DNA from: Pseudopithomyces maydicus | Taxonomy: Eukaryota > Ascomycota > Dothideomycetes > Pleosporales > Didymosphaeriaceae | Direction of reading: 5' to 3' | DNA length: 64,000 nucleotides | Assembly (NCBI GenBank): GCA_026873275.1 | Contig: JANTUC010000008.1 | Coordinates: forward strand, 310,001 to 374,000 | Shown: one piece after another, positions 47,657-58,479 of the stretch | How the letters are laid out: each line of letters opens with the position of its first letter | Position numbering within the stretch: the first letter of the stretch is position 1 | Program-made: the position numbers and the translations under genes | The notes under the pieces: generated by a model | What the model was told of the DNA's origin: nothing | The model's input: the letters and a program-made list of their open reading frames with translations, nothing else | Databases searched by the model: none

Positions 47657-49000
47657 ATGGAGACATACCACGGCCACGTCCGCACGCCCAACGATGCTAT
47701 CCTGCTCTTTGAGGCTTGTCGCATAGGTCTGCTGCCTCGCGTGCAGCGACGCCTGTCCGAGAAGGAGCGCCAGCAGATCAAATCGGGCTCCGTGTTTGTC
47801 TGGGACGAAAGAGAGGCAGGCATGCGGCGGTGGACAGACGGCAAATCGTGGAGTGCGAGTCGTGTGTCGGGCAGTTTCTTGACCTACCGGGAGATGGAGG
47901 GCAAGCGCGGTGGCAGCAACCTCAGCCAACCAGCACCCAAGCGAGCGAGCGGCAAGTCGCCAGACGGGTCGGCCACCGGAGACTCGGAGGGCGAGGGGCC
48001 AGACGGCTATCGTTACAAGCCGGATGGTCTGATGAAGCAGTCGTTCAGCATCACCACCTCGAGTGGACAGCATCTGCATCTCATCAGCTACTACTCTCGC
48101 TCCAATTCGATTCCTCTGCAGCAGCCGTCCACCGATAGCTCGCTTCGCCATATCCGCCCTCCTAAGAACATGTATCCCGAGTCCACGGTTAACGAGACCC
48201 AGCCTGTGGCTGCCGTGACCCGCGGTCCATTGCCCGGCTCGCCTTATGCCCAGTCGCCTCACCCCCATCAAATGCCCACATCACCTTATTCCCGCCCTGG
48301 GCCCCCGCAGGCACCCGTCTATGTGCCCGTCTACCACCCGCCGACTCCTCCCACCGGACACGCTTACTACGGCCAGCCTTACCCATACTTCCCTTATGCC
48401 CCCGTTATCTATGCTCCCCCGGGATACCATCCACAGCAGGGCCACGTCTTTGACAGACCACCACCACAGATTGCGAATCCTGGCATCCCTCACCCTCCTC
48501 CAGGACACATTGCGATGCACCCCGGACATCCGCCGCAATACATTCAGCAGCCTCCTCCTCCTCATCTTCAAAGACCGGAATTGGTACAACGGCATTCGCA
48601 GCCAGCCGTCCCAATGCCGCCTGCGCCCCCTGCCGTCTCAATTCCCGAGCAAGGGCCGCAATTGCCTGCTATCAATAGCACAACTCCCACAACTGCTCAC
48701 AAGCCATCTGCTTCACAGTCCACAGAGTCTCAATCGCAAAATTCACTGGCACCGCCGGAAACAAACGGCGCCACGAACGAGCCATCGCCAGCACGGACGA
48801 TCCCCAAGATTGGCTCAATTCTTAACAACCACGAGCAAAGCACAGAGAACCAGAGCAACAGCCGTTCCGGAAGCCGGAGCCCCAGCGGATCTCAACCTGC
48901 GGCCAGGGAGCTGCCTCCGGATCGGCTGGCGAGCATGAGCACGGCAACAGACACGCATGCGCTTAACAAGCTCAACAGAAATATGTTCGTTCGCACATAA
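47657..49000 (+). CDS. WOPR-domain transcriptional regulator (Gti1/Pac2 family)
   Basis: A 447-residue single-exon gene. The WOPR fold occupies the N-terminus in two parts: residues 1-80 (METYHGHVRTPNDAILLFEA, LPRVQRRLSEKER, SGSVFVWDEREAGMRRWTDG, SWSASRVSGSFLTYREME) and about 115-150 (YRYKPDGLMKQSFSI, SGQHLHLISYYSRS), linked by a Ser/Gly-rich loop. The rest is a Pro/Tyr/His-rich tail typical of the family. The SASRVSGSFLTYREMEGKR motif differs from the SPSRILGNFLIYREL seen in Wor1/Ryp1/Sge1, so it is better placed with the Gti1/Pac2 branch. Family members bind DNA and control morphology, conidiation, nutrient response and effector genes. Long 5' flanking DNA fits the complex control known for WOPR genes. 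Confidence 0.92.
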   Translation: METYHGHVRTPNDAILLFEACRIGLLPRVQRRLSEKERQQIKSGSVFVWDEREAGMRRWTDGKSWSASRVSGSFLTYREMEGKRGGSNLSQPAPKRASGKSPDGSATGDSEGEGPDGYRYKPDGLMKQSFSITTSSGQHLHLISYYSRSNSIPLQQPSTDSSLRHIRPPKNMYPESTVNETQPVAAVTRGPLPGSPYAQSPHPHQMPTSPYSRPGPPQAPVYVPVYHPPTPPTGHAYYGQPYPYFPYAPVIYAPPGYHPQQGHVFDRPPPQIANPGIPHPPPGHIAMHPGHPPQYIQQPPPPHLQRPELVQRHSQPAVPMPPAPPAVSIPEQGPQLPAINSTTPTTAHKPSASQSTESQSQNSLAPPETNGATNEPSPARTIPKIGSILNNHEQSTENQSNSRSGSRSPSGSQPAARELPPDRLASMSTATDTHALNKLNRNMFVRT

Positions 49001-50880
49001 TTCGCTTTTCACCTTGACCTTTTACTTCATTTTATTATCATTTGCCACATGGACTTCGTGGGTTATGGTTGTTTCTACAATATCATGGTTCCGGTTCATA
49101 ATGATGGCATTGTCATGAGCATATGGGCGGCGTTCATTCGGGAAAGTCTTATGCATTGTGCAAAGCTGGGGTGGGTGGTTACTGTTTTTCAACGGGCTGG
49201 ATAGCAGGCCCTGGCGTTGCGGTATCGTACCCGTTTAATCAAACCGGGGAGAGAGGATTTCTGCGACTTTTGCTCGATTCGCGTTCGATTCGAGCACATG
49301 CGTTGGTGTCATTCCAATGCATATACACGTGTGGAAATCTTTCGGCAAGTATCATAATAATTATGAAATTCGCTCTTCAAATCGGTGTCCACATGATGGT
49401 CGTGAAGTGAACAAATTACACGGGATACCCGAATAGGAAACTTCTAGCGGTTATCTGCTTTGATTATAGTGATGCCGCGTATACGGCGGCTTGCGTCACT
49501 CATTGGCCTTGCTAGTCTCTGGCATCTCGCGTTATCGCTTCGCAGCGTGAACACCATGTCTCGTGGTCATCAAAATAAGCTTGTTTGGTCTTGTCTCTTA
49601 CGCCTCGGCCTATACGCACGTATGCCTAGCTTATTTCACACTACACTATACTATATGTACGCATATACACAATACGCCTCTCCCCCAGAACAGTTCTCCG
49701 CCACTCGCTCTGCATGTACCTAGTAGATCGCATGCATGTATGCATCCATGCACATACAGCATGTAATCCATCTCAACACATCACAGTCCGACACGTTGAA
49801 TAGATATTTACATACATACATACAATCCCCACCCCACCACCGCTAAGCACCTTCCCTAAGCTTACTTACCTCCCCCAAGCTTGTCTCCACCTCCACCTCC
49901 ACCCCTTCTACTTACCCCAACCCTTCCTACCTACCTTCCTGCCCATTTATCTAACCACCCTTCCTCTCTACACACACATGTACACACCATCCATCCACCC
50001 ATCCGATACCGCTCCCCCCAACCCAATCCCTCCTTCCCCTTCCAGCCTAGCCGCACCAAAGCTCCCCGCTTTGCGACCAGGACGCGTACCCGCTGATCGG
50101 CGCGACGGGGGAATGGCGTGCGTGGAGGGAGGGAGGGCGTGTTATCGTGATGGTAGGGGGTGGGCTTGGTGTCGGAGATGTGTTTGTTTGAGGGTGCAGG
50201 GGAGGGGGCTTATCGGTTGAGGGCAGGCGCGTGGATGGGGGAGGCACATGGGTATACATACAGTAGATGGAGTAATGGACAGATGGGTAGGAAGGACACA
50301 CCGATAGAGATGCGAGCTGTTTGGACTTGATAGTGGTGAATACATACTGTAAATGTGAATACCTATAAACGTGATACGAGCCGTACATGAATCAGCCCGA
50401 AAGGTACTGCATACCCATGTATGTATGTATGTAATCGCACCGTACGTACACACGTAGTCCAAATCGCGACGTGCGACGTTATCTCTGCCGAGCGGGCGTA
50501 TACTATCTAGACATATACCCGCTTTAGGAAGTGTGAGGGGAACCCAGGAACGTTATCCCCGCGACGCGACCCGACCGTTGTTGATGTCATCTGCGCTTCT
50601 TCCTACCTACCTACCTGCCTGTCTGCCTGCCTGCCTGTCGTACTGCATCATACGTACCACACTATACGCACCCAACCCTACCCTCGCCGCGGTGTCCAAA
50701 CTCAGACACCGCCCGCCCATCCATCCCATCCCTTCCCATCTCATCTCGCTCCGCCCTTTATCCCCGCATCATTGCACCTGCATCTGTATTCGCACCCGCA
50801 CGTGCTTGCTAGCTAGCTAGCTAACCACCTACCCGACCCGTAGCCATACATACATACCTACATCCATACATCAACCAATC
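49001..50880. other. Intergenic, simple repeats, no gene seen
   Basis: About 1.9 kb with pyrimidine-rich tracts on the plus strand (49830-50060), a CATG-rich stretch near 49730-49770 and CCTG/CCTA units at 50600-50640. Open frames are Pro/Thr/Ser-rich artefacts. The right end is the transporter promoter. Confidence 0.6.
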
Positions 50881-53057
50881 ATGGCCGACACCAAAGAGCC
50901 CGCACCGGGCGAGCTTTCCAGCGAGAAAGAGATGGAGACCAAGCGCGCAAGCGTGGACGCAGCGCCGGCGGAGCTGGTCGCGCACATCGACGACAAGATA
51001 TTGAAGCATTCGCATGATGTGGATGCGGCGATGAAGGCGTTTGAGGGGTACGAGGGGCAGGTGGTGGAGTTGAGCGAGGAGACGAATAGGAGGTTGTTGA
51101 GGAAGATTGATAGGCATTTGATGCCGGTGAGTGGGTATTTTATTTTTGTCTTTTATTTTTGTCTTTATGCTGTTCTGTTTGGATGACTTGTTTTGGGGTC
51201 GGTGGGTCAGATTGGATTGAATTGGGTTGGATTGAATGTATGTTTGGATGGGTGGGCGCATGTCTTGTCTTATCTGGGGTGACGGTGTTTGTTGGACAGC
51301 ACGCTGAGTGCTCGTGTCTTTGCAACCGTTGCAATTTCTTTTGCCGTTCATGAACAGTGCTGATTATAATCACAGATCATGTGCATCGTCTACGGATTGA
51401 ATTACCTGGATAAAACGACGCTGAGCTATGCCTCCATCATGGGTCTCAAGCTCCCACCTTCAGACGACAAGCTCCATAGTGGCATCGGCATCTCTGGGCC
51501 AGAGTACTCATGGCTATCATCATTATTCTACTTTGGTTATCTAGCTTGGGAGTATCCAACCAGTCGATTACTGCAACGGCTCCCTCTAGGAAAATACTGC
51601 AAGTTTGTCTCGCGCCATCAGACGAATACCCGCTAATCTCCCTCCCCAGCGGCCTTCAACATCATCATGTGGGGGATAGTCCTCTCCTGCTTCGCAGCCG
51701 TAGAAGACTACTCCGGTGCAATCGCCATCCGCTTCTTCCTCGGCGTCTTCGAAGCCGCCGTCACCCCCGGCTTCGCCCTCTTCACAAGCCAATGGTACAC
51801 GAAGAAAGAACAAGGCCTCCGCACCGGCATCTGGTTCAGCTTCAACGGCTTCGCCCAGGTACGTCCGTCCGTCCGTCCACACACCCAACACCGACCCCCT
51901 CATCCCCACCCCATCTTCCCCTTCCTCCTGGCCTCCCCTTCCCTTCCCACCATACCTTGTTCTCATCCTCACACACATCCCCCCAGATCTTCGGCGGTCT
52001 CCTCGCCTACGGCATCGCCGTCGCCACCCGCCACCACGGGACCCTAATGGCCCCCTGGAAAATCGTCTTCCTGACCACGGGCCTCCTCACCACCTCCGTC
52101 GGCCTCCTCTTCCTCTACATCGTGCCAGACAACCAGCTCAACTGCCGGTGGCTCAGCAAGGAAGACCAGATCCTGGCCATCGAGCGCATCCGCGTCAACG
52201 GCCAGGGCGTCGGCAACAAGCACTTCAAGTGGTACCAGCTGCGCGAGGCGCTGACGGACCCCCTCAGCTGGGCGTTTTTCCTGTACGCCCTCGTCGCCGA
52301 CATCCCCAACGGCGGGCTGTCCAACTTCTTCTCCCAGCTCATCGTCGGGTTCGGGTACACGCCTGAGGAGTCGCTGCTGTACGGGACGCCCGGGGGCGCG
52401 GTGGAGATCGTAGCGCTGATTGTGTGCGGGTGGTTGGGGGACAGGCTGGGGTACCGGGTGCTGGTCAGCATGTCTGGGATGGTGCTTGCGCTTTTGGGCA
52501 TGATTTTGATCGTGGCGCTGCCGTTGGACAACGGGAAGGGGAGGTTGGCTGGGTACTATCTGACGCAGGCGTCGCCGACGCCGTTTGTGGCGATATTGAG
52601 TTTGATCGCGTCGAATGTGGCGGGGTATACGAAGAAGACGACGGTGGCGGCGTTCTTTCTGATTGGGTATTGCACGGGGAATATTATTGGTATGTTATTT
52701 TCTGTCTTTACTTCACGGCCCTTCGCTTCCTCACCTCACCTCACCTCACCTCACCTAAATTTACTTTGTTTCTGCATTTCCTCATCACGCACACCCACCA
52801 CCAACTAACCCCCTCCCCCAACAGGTCCGCAGACTTTCCGCCCCGAGCACGCACCCCGCTACGTCCCCGCCGAAATCACAATCATCGTGTGCTACGCGCT
52901 GTGCCTCGTCATCATGGCCTTCATCCACTTTTACTGCGTGCGGCAGAATAAGAAGAAGGCTGCCATCCGCAACGCACCAGGGTACGTGAAGTTGGAGAAC
53001 CAGGAGTGGTTGGATTTGACGGATAAGGAGAATCCGGAGTTTGTTTATACGCTATGA
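50881..53057 (+). CDS. MFS transporter, allantoate permease-like (DAL5/ACS family)
   Basis: A major facilitator permease, probably in the plasma membrane and importing a small organic anion. Five exons: 50881-51126, 51376-51598, 51650-51858, 51987-52689 and 52825-53057; the product is 537 residues, the usual length. Motifs of the anion:cation symporter group include DRHLMP near TM1, YGLNYLDKTTLSYASIMGL, YFGYLAWEYPTSRLLQRLP, FFLGVFEAAVTPGFALFTSQ and IGYCTGNIIGPQTFR across the fourth intron. Intron 2 uses a GC donor (T|GCAAGT): only this restores KYSAFNIIMWGIV. Substrates of relatives include allantoate, ureidosuccinate, pantothenate and nicotinate; which one applies here cannot be told. Confidence 0.92.
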
Positions 53058-53318
53058 GGGGGAAGGAGGAAGGGGGTGGCGGATGCGTATACGTATGCTA
53101 TGTGGATGGGTTTGCGTGATTGTGAATAGGCTTGGTATGTAGGTGCACTACTGTGAGTGAGTGCATAAGTCAACTTGAGGTACTTGAGACGAAAGAAAGA
53201 TAATAAAAATATATTATACTTTTATATATTTTATTTTCACTTTTATTTTTACCTTTACTTTAATGTTCACTTTTATATTTAACTATTATATTTATTTTTA
53301 TATTCCCTCTATCTTCAC

Positions 53319-53390
53319 CTTCACCCTCACCTTCACCCTCACCTTCACCCTCACCTTCACCCTCACCTTCACCCTCACCTTCACCCTCAC
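53319..53390. repeat. 12-bp minisatellite, six perfect copies
   Basis: The unit CTTCACCCTCAC is repeated six times without error (72 bp), inside a longer G-depleted pyrimidine-rich tract. Confidence 0.93.
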
Positions 53391-53842
53391 ATTTATCCTT
53401 ACTTTTAATTTTATTTTTACCTTTACCTTTACCTTCACCCCCACTTTCATTTCACATTCACTATTAAGAATGTATATAAAAGGCATCTATACATTTATAT
53501 TGATATGTTCCCTAGGCAACCAATACAGACAACGTAAACTAACCTATTAGTCTACATACACGTACTTTCCAGAAGTTAATGGAACCGCCGAGTGCTATCA
53601 CGTATTATACTCGTTATATCACCTATACCATTCGAGTATCTTACCAATAGAAATTGTGGTAGAGAAGATGTAAAGAAAGAGATGGAGATTTAGGAAGGGA
53701 GAGACGCAGCATCTAATCAGACCATTCAAATATCTATCTACCCAACTAACGAACTAAACACATGCATACATCCAACGCCGCGATGCCGCTAAGTAAGTAG
53801 CCCACTTTTCCCATTGCCCAAGTACGCCGTCCCATGCAATGC

Positions 53843-53890
53843 GGCAGGCAGGCAGGCAGGCAGGCAAGCAAGCAGGTAGGCAGACAGACC
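53843..53890. repeat. GCAG tetranucleotide microsatellite
   Basis: Tandem GGCA units followed by AAGC and CAGACAG variants, near the 3' end of RPA135. It is nearly the same array as 5750-5773. Confidence 0.9.
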
Positions 53891-54033
53891 AACTGCTCGC
53901 CCCCCAACAACACCCACAGCCACATATTCCTACATGATACATGCCTTCCTTCCTCCCTCCTTTCCACCGGCACTGATCCCACTTCCCAACACATATGTAC
54001 GAATATACATACACCATCCGTCCATCATCAAGA

Positions 54034-57000
54034 TCAAGGCCCCACCTCAAACTTCAACCTAATCCCCATACTCGCCAGCTCGACATCCAAATACTTCAGC
54101 ACGCCCGGCACCGCCACCGTCGTCACGTCGTCGCCCCCCTGTACCGGATGCCCTGGCCATCGGACCAGACCTCCGTCTTGGGCGCCGACGCATCCGCCAG
54201 CTTGGCGCAGCGGCGGCAGCGCACCTGGAAGACCTTGCTGTTCTTCCGCTGGTACTCGTTGACGGTCGGGGTCGTGGACAGGAACGAGCCGCAGCCGCGG
54301 CACACGGTGGCCTTTGTGTAGTCGGAGCAGTTCATGAGGCGGTCCTGGAGGAGGAAGGCCGTGCCGTGGGCGAGCAGCGAGTCGCGCTCCATCTCGCCGA
54401 CGCGGATGCCGCCGCCCTTTTGCGGCCCTTGATGGGCTGCCCCGTGTACGAGTTTACGGGGCCCGTGGTGCGCACTTGGTACTTGTCGTTGACCATGTGC
54501 CTGAGGCGCTGGTAGTAGACGACGCCGATGTAGATGTCGGCTGCGAGTTCCTCGCCCGTGATGCCGCTGTACATGGGCTCGTTGCCGTAGTAGTTGTAGC
54601 CTGCCTTCATGAGCTGGTGGCCGAAGTGGTCGACGGCCGTGTTCTGCTCGTCGAAGCGGAACGGCGTCGAGTCCTGCGCGATGCCGTGGAGGGCACCGGC
54701 CTTGCCTGCGAGCGACTCGACGAACATGCCGATTGTCATGCGGGAGGGGAAAGCGTGAGGGTTGATGATGACGTCGGGCTGGATGCCCGACTCGGAGAAG
54801 GGCATGTCTGTGGCGGGCCATTTCTGCGAGCAGACACCCTTCTGTCCGTGGCGGGAGGAGAACTTGTCTCCGATGACGGGGGAGCGAGGGACGCGGAGCT
54901 TGATGCTCAGCTTTTGACACGGGTCGGCTGCGGTTTCGGATCCGATCACGCGGACCTCCTCGACGAAGGCAAGCTCGTCCTCCTTGTATTTGAAAAACTG
55001 CGTCTGCCCATCGAGATTGATGTAGTCGCCTTGGGTCTGGTCGAACGAGACGTTGTGCCACGCAGCTAGCATGTCCCCGTGCCGCAGCATGGTGCCGACT
55101 CTAGGCAGCCCGTCATCGTCGAGCGTCTCCCTCCATTGCGCCTTGATGACACCTTCAGGCGCGAACCCGAACAGCCGGTTCACCGTTTTGGCAGACCGCG
55201 ACTTACGCTGCCCCTCCGCGAGGTCGCAGATTTTAGTCTTGTAGATGCTGCCGTGGCCGAACCCACGCTCATGTGCTGATTTATTCAGAATCATAGCGTC
55301 GTCCATGTCGTACCCTGTGTAGGAGATGACGGCCACAACAGCATTGGTTCCGTTGGGGAAGTTGTCCAAACCATACTCGTTGTGGAGAGGCGGTCGTACG
55401 ATTGGTGTTTGACCTGTCTGTAAGCGGTAGGTCTTATTGTCCGTTCTGTATCTCAAGGCGGTGGCAGGTGTTCCCATCGTTTGTTTACCCATCTGGCACT
55501 CTGGAAGGAACAGTTAGCGTCGTGATCCTCTCAAAAATCTGGCGCTCGGAGACTTACGGTACATGTTTCTAGGCGATTGGTTGAAGTCGGAGAACGGGGT
55601 CATGTTCGCGACGATGGAAAGAATGTTAGTGGGATCGAACTCGACGTGCGTGGAGTCGCCGGACACAATCTCGGGATCTGTGCACGCTATCGACATGTAA
55701 GGTTGCTCGAACGGTCCTACATAGTCCAGCTTGTCGAGAGGCAGGTATTTGACCTCTCTGTACATCCTCGACGACTGCGAGGACATGAAGATACCTGGGA
55801 ACTGTCCGCCATTGGAGTTCGGGATATAACCAATCTCAAGCTCCACGGGGATGTTGTGGGTTCCTTCGACCTTGTAGTAGCGGAGGGTATCCGCGATGAC
55901 CTTGGCCTGCTTGGGCGAACAGAACCCTAGAATGCGGCCGTCGAGCTGTACCACCACACTCTCGCTCAAGGATGCGGATGCCTTGCTCGATACGCCCATT
56001 TGAGCAACCACCTCGGGAACCGCTGACACATCCACGCTCTTTGTTGCAATCTTGCACTTGTGTGCAAAGTGGTTGAGCAACCCACATGGCGCACCATCAG
56101 GGGTGTGTACGGGGCACAAGAAGCCCCAGCTCTCTGGCAGCAGCTTGCGCACGGTGGTCGTCTTCATCTGGGCAAAGTAGGCGCCTCGATGCACCATGCG
56201 GAAGTGGCTGATGAATCGGTAGAAGTTGAGCTTCTCGGCAACTACACAGAAGCCGGCCGTCTGTTGCAGGTCGAGACCGGTAGGACTGACCAGGTTTCCG
56301 GTGGAGAGGAAATACTCCATGGCGCGACCAACGTCTTCACCCTGGGCCCTCTTGAGAATTTTGCCCAAGAAGTCCTTCTGGAATTCGGGCGAGGTGAAGG
56401 ACTTCCACTCGTTCTTTCGGCCCCATTCCTGCAGAGGGAACCGTATCGAGTTCAGCCACTCGTCCATTTTCTCCTTGATGATCATTCCGTATAGCTGTCC
56501 GCCAAGAAGCACTTCCTGGTTCTGGACAGCGTCAGGGTTCTCTACCGAGCACTCTCCCTCGGCAAGCGAGTACAGCTTTCGGACCATGAACAAGAGCATG
56601 CGGAACTTGTCCACGTCGTTGCTCTCGGTGATGTGGTGGGCACCCAGATGGGGCAGGATGATTTTCCTGAGAAACTCGGTGCCGGCCTCCTCGTCGCTGG
56701 TGTCTTCGGGTATCTGCAAAACCACCCTAAACTTCTCACCCAGGTAAGCCCTGGTCATGGCTCGCGAGTGCAACCCGTAAACCTTGTAGGTGCGCAAAAG
56801 CAATTCGACACGATCGGTCACGAACTGCTTCTCAGCGAGCCCCGCGGAGTCTGCAGTGCCGACGATGCCCTCGAAAATTTCGCGGTCATTCGTGTCGACT
56901 AGCGCCTTGAGCACCATGACGACCGGGATCAGGTATTCGGCCTTCCGCCACGAGAAGCGGAGGTTGACGTTACCGTCGTTCAGATAGTGCAGTGCATTGG

Positions 57001-57775
57001 TCTGGGAGGTCTGGTCGGGTCGGACGCTGCGAATCTCGACGCCGAGGGTGGTGTAGCCGGGGCCACGGTTCGTGTACGAGGGACGCTGAATGGCCATGGG
57101 GTAGTTGCGGCGGGGCACGATGAGCATGCGGATGATCTTCTCGATGCCGTTCACGATGAAGTAGCCGCCAAACTCCTCGGTCTCCTCCTTGGCCTTGTAG
57201 AGCTGCTGCGGGCTCATGTTCTCGAGGTGACACCGGTTGGACTGTCACGGGGGGCGGTTAGTCTTGCGGGTGGCCCCGGGGGGACGGATCCATCTCACCT
57301 TGAGCATGATGGGCACCTGGCCGAGCTCGCGCACCGTCTCCTGCCAGTCGCCGTTGTTGATGCGGTAGAGCACGCGGGCGCGCAGCTTGCCGCGGTAGCT
57401 GACATGGCGCTCTCTGCACTCGGAGGGCAGGATGTTGCGGTTGGTGACGGAGACCTTGTTGGTCGGGGGCAGGACCGACTTGTCGAGGAAGACGTCGGTG
57501 ATCTTGACGCTCAGGCGGTTGCGGCGGCCGACGTCCTCGGGCTGGGCGTATGGGTCGCCGTCGAGGAAGACCTTTGTGCCGATCTCGCGCAGGGCCTCGT
57601 CGAGGTGGCCGCCCTTGGCGAAGACCTGGTTGAAGGAGTGGATGTGCGGGTCGACGGCGGCAGCGAGGGTCGGGTAGGCGGTGCGGTCGCTGGGCGGGCT
57701 CTGGAAGAGCTTCTGGCGACGCGCCGTGTCGAAGCCAGTGCCCCAGCGGGTGTTGGTGGACGGCGCGGGCGCCAT
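54034..57775 (-). CDS. RPA135: RNA polymerase I second-largest subunit RPA135, two apparent frameshifts
   Basis: Forms the catalytic core of RNA polymerase I with RPA190, making rRNA in the nucleolus. Exons: 57775-57299, 57241-55558 and 55500-54034. Key blocks: SNRCHLENMSPQQL at the second exon start, GYFIVNGIEKIIRMLIVPR, CPVHTPDGAPCGLLNHF, CQMGKQTMGTPA at the third exon start, SYTGYDMDDAMILNKSAHER, GDKFSSRHGQKGVCSQ and the C-terminal zinc ribbon (CRGCGSF ... CRRCAKL). The frame breaks twice. At 54415-54421 one base is needed to give GRKRGGGIRVGEMERDSLLA. At the C6 run 54134-54139 one more gives GGDDVTTVAVPGVLKYLDVE. With both, the product is 1209 residues, matching the family (about 1200). 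Because this gene is essential in studied fungi, sequencing error is likelier than inactivation. Confidence 0.93.
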
Positions 57776-58479
57776 GGCGAGGCTGCTGGGCGGCGGTATG
57801 GCGGGTGTGGCGGGGCGGAGGGGAGGGGAGGTCAGATCAATTAGGCGCAGGACTGCCGTGTCATGGCCCGGCTGGCGTTGTGTGTGCTGCGTGGGCTGCG
57901 AGGGCGGCGGTGGACGACTGCAGAGGGTTGCCGTGCAGGGCTCCAGAAAAAAGTTCACAGCTCGCATAGACCGGCTTAGTACCGCCTACCGCCTACCGCT
58001 ACCGCCTACCGCCGACCGCCTACCGCCTCCCACCTGGGCGCCCTCCCCCGGCGATAGCGCCGCTATCATAAGCGAAACGGCCCGAGCGCGGCCAGAGAGA
58101 GAGCGCTCCAGCGTCGACGCTCGCCCGCCGCCGTTCGGTCACACGCCGCTTGGCAGGCGGCTCGACTGGGGACGCACAAGTGCTTCTTCTGCAGTGCCCA
58201 CGGGCGGCACGGCCTCCCTCTCTGCCTCTCTGCCCTGCCTTCTCCACTGCGCATGCAACAAATTCAGGGGACGCGGCTTTACCATTCGTGCTCTCTACCG
58301 CTCTATCGTGGGCCTCCAGTCTGCCCAGGTCACGTTGCGATCGCCAAACCTCATTGCCCCGCAAGGATTCCTAGTCCTGGCTCTCCCACCCAGCGCCCAT
58401 CATCCGTCCTGCACCTGCACCAGCCCGCAGCAACACAGCATCGCCAAACCACCAGCCTGACTCCGCCGAGACCTTCGAA
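57776..58479. promoter_or_regulatory. Divergent promoter region of RPA135 and ARL8
   Basis: About 700 bp between start codons pointing away from each other. It contains a short run of TACCGCC units at 57970-58030 next to the RPA135 leader. No defined element was recognised; function inferred from gene layout. Confidence 0.6.

Larger units (their letters stand above)
53058..54033. other. Intergenic with G-depleted tract and minisatellite
   Basis: About 980 bp between convergent genes (transporter and RPA135). From about 53211 to 53465 the plus strand has almost no G. The tract contains an exact 12-bp tandem array and TATTTTTA-type repeats. A GCAG run lies at 53843-53890. No gene is seen. Confidence 0.7.

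Noticed and set aside
54134..54421. Programmed ribosomal frameshifting as the cause of the RPA135 and other frame breaks
   Set aside because: The sites share no slippery heptamer or following structure, hit six unrelated genes, and relatives of these families are not known to use frameshifting.
56987..57844. A 285-codon plus-strand frame opposite RPA135
   Set aside because: It is the antisense shadow of a conserved RPA135 exon in GC-rich DNA.
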